A stretch of DNA of 64,000 nt from Blastococcus sp. TF02-8 (GTDB lineage: Bacteria; Actinomycetota; Actinomycetes; Mycobacteriales; Geodermatophilaceae): assembly GCF_003319175.1 (NCBI RefSeq), contig NZ_QOHK01000002.1, positions 372,001 to 436,000 on the forward strand, read 5' to 3'. The translations under genes were made by a program, and so were the position numbers. Below, piece by piece: positions 25,016-34,500 of this stretch. The notes beneath the pieces are model-generated. The model had not been told where the DNA came from, searched no databases, and saw nothing but the letters and a program-made list of their open reading frames with translations. The number at the start of each line of letters is the position of its first letter. Within the stretch, counting starts at the first letter, position 1.

Positions 25016-26772
25016 ACCAGGGGATCGAGGGGTGTCGCCGGGGCGGCCCACCGGCGGCGGCGTGGACGTCGGGGCAGCGGCACCCGCCGCCTCGACGGCC
25101 TGCTCGACGGGGTCGCGCTGGTCGGTCGTCGCCGTGCCGGCCGCCGCCTGCTGGGCCTGGATGCCCGACTGGTTGCGCAGGGGCAGCTCCGGCAGGAACA
25201 GCAGCACGAAGAAGCCGAGGGCGACCACCACGGCCGCGACGAGGAAGACCAGGTCGATCGAGTCGGAGAACCCGGTCTCGAACGGCCGGGCCAGCGCGTC
25301 CGGGAGCTTCTGGATGAAGGAGGTGTCGTCCAGGTTCCCGCCACCGCCGGCACCCAGCTGCTGGAACTGCGGGCCGAGTTCGGGGTTCGCGGCGACCGCC
25401 GAGGTCACGGCGTCGTTGATCTTGTTCGGCAGCGTGGTGAAGAGGATGGAGAGGAACGCGGCCACGCCGATCGTGGCCCATCTGCCGGAAGAACGTCACC
25501 GAGGAGGTCGCGACCCCCATCTCGGTCGGGCGGACGGCGTTCTGCACGGCCAGGATCACCGGCTGGAAGTTGAAGCCGAGCCCGAGGCCCATGAGGATCA
25601 TGAACGGCACGAGCGTCCAGACCGAGGTGTCCGCGTCGATGATGAACGACATCGAGACGAGGGCCACGACGATGAAGACCGTGCCGATCAGCGGATAGAT
25701 CTTGTACTTGCCGGTCTTCCCGATGATGATGCCCGAGCTCATCGCGCCGGTCATGATGCCGAGCACCAGCGGGATCATCTGCAGGCCGGCGACGGTCGGG
25801 CTCGAGCCGTGCACGATCTGCAGGTACTGGGGCAGCAGCAGGATGCCGCCGAACATGCCGGCACCGAGGACGACGCTGCCGACACTGCTCACCGCGAAGC
25901 TGCGGTTCCGGAACATCCGGAGCGGCAGCAGGGCGTCGTCCCGGTAGGCCCGCTCGGCGAGGACGAACAGCACCAGCCCGAGGGCGCCGATGGCGTAGCA
26001 GGTCAGCGCCCGGCCCGAGCCCCACCCCCAGAGGCGGCCCTGCTCGGCGACGATGAGCAGCGGCACCAGGCAGACGATCAGCGCGAGCGCGCCCGGCCAG
26101 TCGATCCGGTGGTCACGGCGGGTGTGCGGCAGGTGGAGCACCCGCATGACGACGAGGAACGCCGCGATGCCGAGGGGCACGTTGATGTAGAAGATCCAGC
26201 GCCAGCCGTCGATGGCCAGCAGCGAGCTGCGGCCGGCGAAGAAGCCGCCGATGACGGGCCCGAGGACGCTCGACGTGCCGAAGACGGCCATGAACATGCC
26301 CTGGTACCGCGAGCGCTCCCGCGGGGGCACGATGTCACCGATGATCGCAAGGGCCAGCGACATCAGGCCACCGGCTCCGATGCCCTGGACCGCTCGGAAG
26401 GCCGCCAGCTGGTACATCGAGTCGGCCAGCCCGCAGAGCATCGAGCCGATGACGAACACGCCGATGGCGAACAGGTAGAAGGGACGCCGCCCGTACAGGT
26501 CGGAGAGCTTGCCGTAGAGCGGCGTGGCGATCGTCGAGGTGATCAGGAAGGCCGTCGTCGCCCACGCCTGCAGGTCGTAGCCGTTCAGGTCGTCGGCGAT
26601 CGTGCGGATGGCGGTCGAGACGACGGTCTGGTCGAGCGCGGCGAGGAACATGCCGAGCATCAGGCCGCCGAGGATCGTGAGGATCTGGCGGTGCGTGAAG
26701 GTGCCGTCGCTCCCGGGGGGCGGCAGCCGCGGCGCGGGCGTCCCGCCGATCGTTCGCGGTGGACTGGCTCAT
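25001..26772 (-). pseudogene. Frameshifted MFS multidrug exporter (DHA2, EmrB/QacA-like)
   Basis: The body (about 25480-26690) is a typical 14-TM drug:H+ antiporter: LAALDQTVVSTAIRTIADDL, LYGKLSDLYGRRPFYL and GWRWIFYINVPLG. Two breaks interrupt the frame. Near 26715 a run of six C's separates the start MSQSTANDRRD from GTFTHRQILTILGG; five C's would restore the frame. Near 25480 FFRQMG should continue GTIGVAAFLSILF but two bases are missing. The intended product is about 590 aa. ATG 26772 overlaps the MarR stop. Either a real pseudogene or assembly errors; the stop lies inside a 77-bp repeat. Confidence 0.75.
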
Positions 26773-27302
26773 CGGTTCTCCCGAGGGGACGTGGCAGAGG
26801 TGCTGGTGGACGGTACGGAAGCGGTCCCCGGCCAGCCGGGAAGCGCGGCGGCGAGATCGTCGAGGAATCTGCGCAGCAAGGTGGTGAACGTGCCGACGTC
26901 GTCGTCGCTCCATGCGGCGGTGACGGCGGTGAGGTGGGCCTCCCGCTCGTCGCGGAGCGCGACGAGCGTGGCAAGCCCATCGTCGGTGATGACCAGGCGG
27001 CTTGCGCGGCCGTCGGACGCATCGGCCGCGCGACGGACCAGCCCCGCCTCGACCAGCGCGGCGACGTGCCGGCTGATCGTCGACGGGTCGGCGTGCACCA
27101 GCTCGGCGAGCGCGCCCTGACGCAGCGGCCCGAGCCGGGCCAGCGGGTGCAGGAGCAGGAGCCCGGCGCGGTCGCGGGTGGGGCTGGAGAGCCGGGTGCG
27201 GGCGGCCTGGACCAGCCGGAAGAACCGGGGCAGTTCGTCGGCCAGGGCGCGCAGGTCCGCCGACCGGTCCGGCGGCGGGCCGGGGGCAGCGGACGTCGTC
27301 AC
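26769..27302 (-). CDS. MarR-family transcriptional regulator
   Basis: 177 aa. Winged-helix regulator with QGALAELVHADPSTISRHVA (recognition helix region) and GLVRRAADASDGRASRLVIT (wing). GTG 27302 is chosen because GGAAGG lies seven bases upstream. Its stop overlaps the start of the MFS exporter, the classic layout of an efflux pump repressed by its own MarR protein and induced by the drug. Dyads upstream (27326-27355) are candidate operators. Confidence 0.85.
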   Translation of the reverse strand: MTTSAAPGPPPDRSADLRALADELPRFFRLVQAARTRLSSPTRDRAGLLLLHPLARLGPLRQGALAELVHADPSTISRHVAALVEAGLVRRAADASDGRASRLVITDDGLATLVALRDEREAHLTAVTAAWSDDDVGTFTTLLRRFLDDLAAALPGWPGTASVPSTSTSATSPRENR

Positions 27303-27325
27303 GAAGGGCCTTCCGGATTCGGTGC

Positions 27326-27355
27326 ACGGCACATGCCGTTGTACGAAGCAAACAT
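27326..27355. promoter_or_regulatory. Candidate MarR operator
   Basis: ACGGCA (27326-27331) and TGCCGT (27334-27339) form a dyad with a 2-base spacer, 24-37 bp upstream of the marR-type start. It is followed by TTGTACGAAGCAAAC, a loose dyad of the MarR kind. Position and symmetry are the only evidence. The rest of the 311-bp gap 27303-27613 shows no gene and presumably carries the divergent promoters. Confidence 0.35.
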
Positions 27356-27613
27356 CCGGCTGCGGTATGCCGGCAATCGTCCGGCCATGTGACCTGCCCG
27401 ACGCCCGCGGACGGGCCGGGTACCGCCTTCAGAGGGCCGGCCCCCGATCCGTGGCCCCCTGTACCCGTGCTGCCCGGGAGGAACCCCTGCCCGCCCACCG
27501 GCGTGGGGGCTCTCGCGCCCGAGAGGAACGAGTTCCGAAACCTCTTGTTCCAGGACTTCCGCGCCACTAGGTTCGGCGCCCCGGAGCAGGGTGCTCCGAC
27601 GGAAGGAGCGTTC

Positions 27614-27937
27614 ATGAAGAGACGCTCGGGCGTCCTCGCGGCCGCGGCTGTCGCCGTCGTCGCCACGGCGCTGCCTGCGCACGCCGCCGTCGGCAAGAGC
27701 GGCACCAAGTACTGCGCCAGCACCCAGTCCGCGTACGCAACGGTGCGGTACTACGGCACCGGCACGCTGCAGCCCCCGGGTGGATCGCGCAGCTACCTGA
27801 ACTCGTCCACGGGGGTGTGGGCGACCGCGACCAGGTACTCCCCGTACGGCAACGGCGGTGGCTACTGGGCCGCCTCGATCACCGGGGGGATCAGCGATTC
27901 GGGCACCTACGCCGGCTGCAACTCCAGCCAGCCGTGA
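27614..27937 (+). CDS. Small secreted protein, possible lactococcin 972-like
   Basis: 107 aa with a clear Sec signal peptide (KRRSGVLAAAAVAVVATALPAHA, predicted cut after AHA). The mature ~83 residues are rich in Gly, Ser, Tyr and Thr, with two Cys (KYCAS near the start, AGCNSS near the end) that could form a disulfide. STGVWATAT recalls the AGVWAKAT segment of lactococcin 972, though similarity is short. GGAAGGAG precedes the ATG. It heads a same-strand cassette with a lipoprotein, an adaptor, an ABC ATPase and a permease, an arrangement often used to export or resist peptides. Confidence 0.6.
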   Translation: MKRRSGVLAAAAVAVVATALPAHAAVGKSGTKYCASTQSAYATVRYYGTGTLQPPGGSRSYLNSSTGVWATATRYSPYGNGGGYWAASITGGISDSGTYAGCNSSQP

Positions 27938-27953
27938 TCGGCCCCTGCTCCCG

Positions 27954-28544
27954 ATGAATCGAACGGCACGGCTGGTGGTGGCGGGGCTCGTCCTCGCCAC
28001 CACCCTTGCCAGCGGGTGCTCCTCCGCCGAGAGCGCCGACGGAGGCGCGACCGGGACCGGCGGGCGGGCACCGGCGGCCGCCTCGTCGGCGGGGGCGGTC
28101 TTCGAAGGGTCGGACGCCGAGTACGACGCCGCGATCCTCGACTGCCTCGCCGGGAGGGGGTGGCCGGCGGTGACGACGGACGGCGCTGCCACGTTCCCGG
28201 GCAGCGAGGGCGACCCGGAGGGGTTCGACCGCGCCTTCGCTGCGTGCCAGCGCGAGCTGGGGACGCCGGCGCCCCCCGACTACTCCGACGCCCAGTTCGC
28301 CGCGATGTACGAGTTCCAGGTCGGTACCCGGGAGTGCCTCATCGGCCTCGGGTACCCGATCTCCGAGCCGCCGACGGTGCAGCAGTGGACCGACAGCTAC
28401 CGTGCCAGCCTCTCGAACGGGCAGCCCCCGTGGCTGCCGTGGTTCGAGCTCACGGCGCCCGCCCCCGGGGTCGAGGAGCAGTGCCCCCAGGCCCCGCGCG
28501 ACGGGTGGCCGGCGTACTTCGCCGCCCAGGGCGTCGATGGCTGA
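27954..28544 (+). CDS. Hypothetical lipoprotein
   Basis: 196 aa. Signal peptide with lipobox LASGC (Cys near residue 22), then an Ala/Gly-rich linker. The mature domain has four further Cys (DCLAGRGWPAV, AACQREL, RECLIGLGYP, EEQCPQ), suggesting two disulfides outside the membrane. I do not recognise the fold. It lies 16 bases after the secreted protein gene and its stop overlaps the adaptor gene's start, placing it in the exporter cassette. It could act as receptor, immunity protein or chaperone. Confidence 0.62.
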   Translation: MNRTARLVVAGLVLATTLASGCSSAESADGGATGTGGRAPAAASSAGAVFEGSDAEYDAAILDCLAGRGWPAVTTDGAATFPGSEGDPEGFDRAFAACQRELGTPAPPDYSDAQFAAMYEFQVGTRECLIGLGYPISEPPTVQQWTDSYRASLSNGQPPWLPWFELTAPAPGVEEQCPQAPRDGWPAYFAAQGVDG

Positions 28545-29664
28545 ACCGGAGACCAGTGGCGGCCCCAGCCGCACCGCCCGACGCAACCCCTGGGTCGCGC
28601 GGGCCGGTGCCCTCGGGCTCGCGCTGCTGACCCTCGGGACGGGCTGGTGGGCCGGGCGGGCCACCCTCAGCCCACCGGAGTCGGCGTCGCCGGCCGCGGC
28701 CGATCCGATCATGTACGAGGTCGTCGAGGGCACCGTCGGCCAGGCCGTCTCGTTCACCGCCGAGGCGACGTGGGCACCGGCCCCGCTGGCGGTCAACGCG
28801 GCGTCGGGCACGGTGACCAGCGTCGACGTGGCCGACGGCGACACGCTGACCGCCGGCGACGTCGTCTACACCGTGGGCCTGGAGCCGGTCGTCGCACTGC
28901 CGGGGGCCGTGCCGGCCTTCCGGGATCTCTCCGTGGGCCTCGAGGGTGCCGACGTCCGGCAGCTCGAGCAGTTCCTCGTCTCCGAAGGACGCCTGCGGAC
29001 GGCGGACAGCAGGTACGGCGAGGACACCGCGGGGGCGGTTCGCGCCTGGCAGCGCGCGCTCGGGCGTCCGCCGACCGGCACGGTCGGCCCGGCCGGTCTC
29101 CTGTTCGTCCCGCGCCTGCCTGCCCGGGTGCTGGTCGACGACGCGCTCCAGGTGGGCGCCATCGTCTCGCCCGGTCAGGCCGCGCTGTCCGCGCTCGCGG
29201 ACGCCCCGGAGTTCGCCGTCGTCCTGTCCTCGCAGCAGCAGGACTCGGTGCCGCTGACGGCGGCGGTGGAGGTGCACGCCGGGAACACGTCGTGGTCGGG
29301 CGTCATCGCCGATGCGGTGGCCACTCCCGAGGGCGACCTCCGCCTGCGCCTCACCGGTCCCGGCGGCGGCGCGCTCTGCGGTGCCGACTGCGGTCAGGTC
29401 CCCGTGTCGGGTGCACCCCGCTACCGGACCGACGTGGTCCTGGTCCCGGAGACGAGTGGCCCCGTGCTCCCGGTCGCGGCGATCGTCACGGCGCCGGACG
29501 GCACCACCCACGTGGTCCACGAGGACGGCCAGCAGGCCCCGGTGGAGATCGTGGCTGCGGCCGAGGGGCGGGCGGTGGTCTCCGGAGTGGAGATCGGCGA
29601 CAGGGTCCGGCTGCTGCCCGGGGCCGGGGTCGGCGCGCCCGCGTCCGCCGATGGGCCGTCATGA
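28537..29664 (+). CDS. Periplasmic adaptor with peptidoglycan-binding domain
   Basis: 375 aa. One N-terminal membrane anchor (ARAGALGLALLTLGTGWWAG) is followed by a lipoyl/HlyD-type beta region (SGTVTSVDVADGDTLTAGDVVYTVG). A PG_binding_1 domain comes next (VGLEGADVRQLEQFL, DTAGAVRAWQRALGRPPTG), then a membrane-fusion-protein beta domain. In Gram-positives such proteins link MacAB-type ABC exporters to the cell wall. ATG 28537 overlaps the lipoprotein stop. Partner of the ATPase and permease that follow. Confidence 0.8.
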   Translation: MAEPETSGGPSRTARRNPWVARAGALGLALLTLGTGWWAGRATLSPPESASPAAADPIMYEVVEGTVGQAVSFTAEATWAPAPLAVNAASGTVTSVDVADGDTLTAGDVVYTVGLEPVVALPGAVPAFRDLSVGLEGADVRQLEQFLVSEGRLRTADSRYGEDTAGAVRAWQRALGRPPTGTVGPAGLLFVPRLPARVLVDDALQVGAIVSPGQAALSALADAPEFAVVLSSQQQDSVPLTAAVEVHAGNTSWSGVIADAVATPEGDLRLRLTGPGGGALCGADCGQVPVSGAPRYRTDVVLVPETSGPVLPVAAIVTAPDGTTHVVHEDGQQAPVEIVAAAEGRAVVSGVEIGDRVRLLPGAGVGAPASADGPS

Positions 29665-30305
29665 CCGAGGGCCTGGTCGTCGAGGACCTGACCTTCGCCT
29701 ACCGGCCCGGAGCGGCGGCCGTGCTGGACGGGATGAGCGCCCGTTTCGAGCCGGGAACGGTCACGGTGGTGACGGGGGCGTCGGGGCGCGGCAAGTCCAC
29801 GCTCCTGTACCTGCTCGGCATGCTGCTGCGGCCGACCTCCGGCCGGCTGCGGTGGGGCGACGTCGACCTGACCGGCGCGGACGACAGGACCTGCTCGCGG
29901 ATCAGGGCGGAGCGCATCGGGTTCGTCTTCCAGGACGCGCTGCTGGACCCGGCACGCACGATCCTGGACAACGTCCTGGAAGGCGGTCTGTACGCCGGTC
30001 TCACCGGACCGGTGGGCCGGGCGCGGGCCCATGACCTCCTCGAGCAGTTCGGCGTGCGGGCGAGGGTCGACCACCGACCGGGCGAGATCTCCGGCGGCCA
30101 GGCCCAGCGGGTCGCGCTGTGCCGCGCGCTGATCAAGGAGCCGCTCCTGCTCCTCGCCGACGAGCCGACCGGCAATCTCGACGCCGAGTCCGCCGCCGTG
30201 GTGTGGCAGGCCTGCGCGGACACGGCAGCGCGCGGGGGAACTGTCGTCGTGGCCACCCACGACACCTCCCGGGCCGCGGGAGCGCGGCACCTGGTGCTCG
30301 CATGA
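29661..30305 (+). CDS. ABC transporter ATPase, MacB/LolD type
   Basis: 214-aa ATPase. Walker A is GASGRGKS (39-46), where Arg replaces the usual Gly/Ser; the Q-loop is FVFQDALLDPARTILDNV, the signature ISGGQ, Walker B LLLADEPTGNLD and the H-loop VVVATHD. Size and EPTGNLD are typical of the MacB/LolD/FtsE branch that works on substrates outside the membrane. It overlaps genes on both sides by four bases, so the adaptor, ATPase and permease are translated together. Confidence 0.88.
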   Translation: MTEGLVVEDLTFAYRPGAAAVLDGMSARFEPGTVTVVTGASGRGKSTLLYLLGMLLRPTSGRLRWGDVDLTGADDRTCSRIRAERIGFVFQDALLDPARTILDNVLEGGLYAGLTGPVGRARAHDLLEQFGVRARVDHRPGEISGGQAQRVALCRALIKEPLLLLADEPTGNLDAESAAVVWQACADTAARGGTVVVATHDTSRAAGARHLVLA

Positions 30306-31414
30306 CGAGCGGCGGCCTCCGCCCGTGGCACCTCGTGCGCGAGGCGCTGGTCACCGCGCGCGTGCAGCGAGTGCCGACCGTGGTCACCGCCCTCGTCGTC
30401 GCTGCCGTCTGCGGGGTCGTCTTCGCCACTACGGGGCAGTCGGCCGCCGCCGAGCAGCGGGTGCTGTCGCGGCTGGGCGACGTCGGATCCCGCACCATCG
30501 TGGCCGAGGACGTGTCCGGCGCGGCGGGGATGTCGGCGCGATCGGTGTACATGGTGAGCCGGCTCGACGGCGTGCAGTGGGCCCTGGGCGTGGGACCGGT
30601 CGTCGACGTCCGCAACGCCGTCCTCGGGTCCGCCGGCCCACCGGTGCCCGGGCGTCTGCTGTACGGAGACGTCCCCGCCGAGATCCGGGTGGGCGGGCGG
30701 CTCCCGGCCGCCGGAGAGGCGCTGGTCAGCCCCGGGGCGCAGCAGGTGCTCGGCCTGGCCCAGCCGGTCGGCGGCGTAATGGGCGCGGAGCTCGACGCCG
30801 CCCTCGTGGGCTCCTTCACCGCCGTGGCGCCGCTCGACGGGCTGAACGACGGCGTGCTCCTCCGGGGGCCGGACAGGGTGGCCGAACCGACGCTGCGCAG
30901 GCTCTACGTCCTCGTCGAGGAGGTCGACGACGTGGAGGTGCTCGCCGCTGCGACCCGGGCGGCGCTCAGCGCCGACGATGCGACCCAGATCCGGGTCGAG
31001 GTCTCCACCACGGTCCTGGACCTCCGGGAGGTCGTCGCCGGTGACCTGGGCAGCTCCGGCCGCCGGATGATGCTCCTGGTCTGGGGAGTGGGCCTGGTGC
31101 TGATCGCCACCACGCTCTTCGCCGCCGTGAGCTCGCGGCGACGGGAGTTCGGACGGCGCCGGGCCCTGGGTGCCTCGCGGCCGGTGATCGTCGCCGTCGT
31201 CGTGCTGCACGGGCTCGTCGCGGCCGGGATCGGCGCGGGAACCGGGACAGCCATCGGGCTGATCACCGTCTGGCGCACTGCCGGCGCGCTACCGGCCGCC
31301 GAGTTCACGGCCGGTGTCGCCGTGACGGCAATCCTGGTGGCCCTCGTCGCGAGTCTCCCCCCGGCGCTGACCGCCGCCTACCGGGACCCGGTGCGGATCC
31401 TCCGCGTGGCCTGA
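30302..31414 (+). CDS. ABC permease with FtsX/MacB-like topology
   Basis: 370 aa. Membrane helix at about residues 27-47, a large extracytoplasmic domain (50-250), then three helices (MMLLVWGVGLVLIATTLFAA, VAVVVLHGLVAAGIGAGTG, VTAILVALVASLPPAL). SSRRREFGRRRALGASR is the cytoplasmic coupling segment of MacB-type permeases, and the tail DPVRILR is typical. A homodimer would pair with the ATPase at 29661. The substrate is probably a peptide, perhaps the secreted protein at 27614. Confidence 0.82.
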   Translation: MTSGGLRPWHLVREALVTARVQRVPTVVTALVVAAVCGVVFATTGQSAAAEQRVLSRLGDVGSRTIVAEDVSGAAGMSARSVYMVSRLDGVQWALGVGPVVDVRNAVLGSAGPPVPGRLLYGDVPAEIRVGGRLPAAGEALVSPGAQQVLGLAQPVGGVMGAELDAALVGSFTAVAPLDGLNDGVLLRGPDRVAEPTLRRLYVLVEEVDDVEVLAAATRAALSADDATQIRVEVSTTVLDLREVVAGDLGSSGRRMMLLVWGVGLVLIATTLFAAVSSRRREFGRRRALGASRPVIVAVVVLHGLVAAGIGAGTGTAIGLITVWRTAGALPAAEFTAGVAVTAILVALVASLPPALTAAYRDPVRILRVA

Positions 31415-31514
31415 CCCTGATCGGTCGCGGGATTCGCGGCGCCCGCAGGATGGGGGCTGTCGCGAGGTGGGATCCTGGGACCCCTACCGAGCCGAGAGGA
31501 ACCCGAGCCCCACC

Positions 31515-34500
31515 GTGAGTGCCCCGCAGCACGATCTCCAGGCGCGACTCAAGGCCCTCACCCTCGCCGACGAGCACCGGCTGCGCCGCCGGCTCGACGG
31601 GCTGCGGCGCACCCGCGATCCGCAGGCCCGTGAACGGCAGCGCGAGCGGATCGCCGTCGAGGTCAGCGCGGCCGAGGAGCGGATCGCCCGACGGCGGGCA
31701 GCGGTCCCGGTCGTCGGCTATCCGGAGGACCTGCCGGTCAGCGGCCGCCGCGACGACATCGCCGCGGCGCTCCGCGACTCGCAGGTCGTCGTCGTTGCGG
31801 GCGAGACGGGTTCGGGCAAGACCACGCAGCTGCCCAAGATCGCCCTCGAGCTGGGGCGCGGGGTGCGCGGGCGGATCGGGCACACCCAGCCGCGGCGCAT
31901 CGCCGCGCGCAGCGTCGCCGAGCGCATCGCCGAGGAGCTGGGCACGGAGCTGGGCTCCGGTGCCGTGGGCTACAAGATGCGCTTCAACGACCAGGTGTCG
32001 GACTCGACCCTGGTCAAGCTGATGACCGACGGCGTCCTGCTCGCGGAGATCGGCCACGACCGGCTGCTGCGCCAGTACGACACGATCATCATCGACGAGG
32101 CCCACGAGCGGAGCCTCAACATCGACTTCCTGCTGGGCTACCTGGCGCAGATCCTCCCGCGTCGCCCCGACCTCAAGCTGGTCATCACCTCGGCGACGAT
32201 CGACGTCGAGCGGGTGGCCAAGCACTTCGGGGACGCCCCGGTCGTGGAGGTCAGCGGGCGGACCTACCCGGTGGAGGTCCGCTACCGCCCGGTCGTCGAC
32301 CCGGACGATCCGGACGCCGACCCCGACCGGGACCAGGTCACCGCGATCGTCGACGCCGTCGACGAGCTGGTGGTGGAGGGGCCGGGCGACATCCTGGTCT
32401 TCCTGGCCGGCGAGCGGGAGATCCGCGACACCCAGGACGCCCTCGCCGAGCGCGCACTGCCGAACACCGAGATCGTCCCGCTGTACTCGCGGCTGTCGGC
32501 CGCCGACCAGCACAAGGTGTTCGCGCCGCACACCGGACGGCGGATCGTGCTGTCGACCAACGTCGCCGAGACCTCGCTGACCGTTCCCGGCATCCGGTAC
32601 GTCATCGATCCCGGGACGGCGCGGATCTCCCGGTACAGCCATCGCACGAAGGTGCAGCGACTGCCGATCGAGCCGGTGAGCCAGGCCTCGGCCCGCCAGC
32701 GGTCCGGCCGCTGCGGCCGCCTGGGACCCGGCATCGCCATCCGGCTCTACACCGAGGAGGACTTCGAGAGCCGGCCGGAGTTCACCGACCCGGAGATCCT
32801 GCGCACCAACCTCGCCTCCGTCCTCCTGCAGATGGCGGCGCTCGACCTCGGGGAGGTCGCGGAGTTCCCCTTCGTCGACCCGCCCGACAGCCGCGCGGTC
32901 GCCGACGGCCTCGCTCTCCTCGAGGAGCTGCACGCCCTCGACGGGGACGGGAAGCTCACCGAGACCGGCCGCGCCCTGGCCGCCCTGCCGCTGGACCCGC
33001 GGATGGCCCGCATGGTCGTGGAGGGAGACCGCCGGGGGGTGCTGGACGAGGTCCTCGTCATCGCGGCCGGTCTCACCATCCAGGACCCCCGCGAGCGGCC
33101 GAGCGAACACCAGCAGGCCGCCGACGAGCTGCACGCCCGATTCGCCGACGGGAACTCCGACTTCCTGGCCCTGCTCAACCTGTGGCGGTACCTGGGGGAG
33201 CAGCAGGAGGCGCTCTCGGGCAACCAGTTCCGCCGCACGGTCAAGCGCGAGTTCCTCCACTACCTGCGCATCCGGGAGTGGCAGGACCTGCACGGTCAGC
33301 TCCGCGGGACGGCCCGCCGGCTGGGCATGAACCTGGGGGAGCCGGCGGCCGAGCCCGACGAGCGCGGCATCCACGCCTCGCTCCTCGCCGGCCTGCTCTC
33401 GCACGTCGGCCTGCAGGTGGAGCCCGCGAAGGGCCGGGACGGGAAGCCCGGCCGGCCCGGCCGCGAGTACCTCGGCACGCGCAACACCCGCTTCGTGCTC
33501 GCCCCGGGCACGCCCCTGGCGAAGAAGCCGCCCCGCTGGGTGGTCGCCGCCGAGATCGTGGAGACCAGCCGGCTGTTCGCCCGCACGGTGGCGCGCGTCG
33601 ATCCCGAGGACGTCGAGAAGCTCGCCGGGCACCTGGTGAAGCGTCAGTACTCCGAGCCGCGCTGGGACGCCAAGCGCGGCAGCGTCGTCGCCACCGAGCG
33701 GGTCACCCTCTACGGGCTGCCGCTGGTCGTCGGCCGGCGCGTGCAGTACGGCTCGATCGACCCCGTCGTCTCCCGGGAGCTGTTCATCCGGCACGCGCTG
33801 GTGCAGGGGGAGTGGACCACCCACCACCGGTTCTGGGCCGACAACCAGCGGGCCATCGAACGGGTCGCCGAGCTCGAGGAGCGCGCCCGCCGCCGCGACA
33901 TCGGGGTCGACGACGAGACGCTGTTCGAGCTCTACGACGCCCGCATCCCCGCCGACGTCGTCTCCACCCGGCACTTCGACACCTGGTGGAAGCGGGCCCG
34001 GCACACGCACCCGGACCTGCTGACCTTCACGCCGGAGATGCTGACCAACGCGGCGGTGGCCGCCGAGGTGCGCGCCGAGGACTTCCCCGACGAGGTGCGG
34101 CTGACGCAGGGGCTGACCCTGCCGCTCTCCTACGCCTTCGCCCCCGGCGCCCCCGAGGACGGCGTGACCGTCGACGTGCCCCTGGGTGTCCTGGACTCCG
34201 TCGCCGAGCGGACTGCCGGCGAGTCGCTGGCGTTCACCGTGCCCGGGCTCCGCGCCGAGCTCGTCACCGAGCTGCTGCGGTCACTGCCCAAGCAGCTGCG
34301 CCGCGCGCTGGTGCCGATCCCGGACCGCGTACGCGAGGTGCTCCCGCGCATCGAGGTGACCGAGCCGCTGCTGCCGGCGCTCGAACGGGAGCTGCGCCGC
34401 GCCGTGGGCGTCGTCGTCCCGCCCGACGCGTGGCAGCCGGCGCAGGTGCCCGGGCACCTGCGGGCCACCTTCCGGGTGCTCGACGACCAGCACCGGCCGC

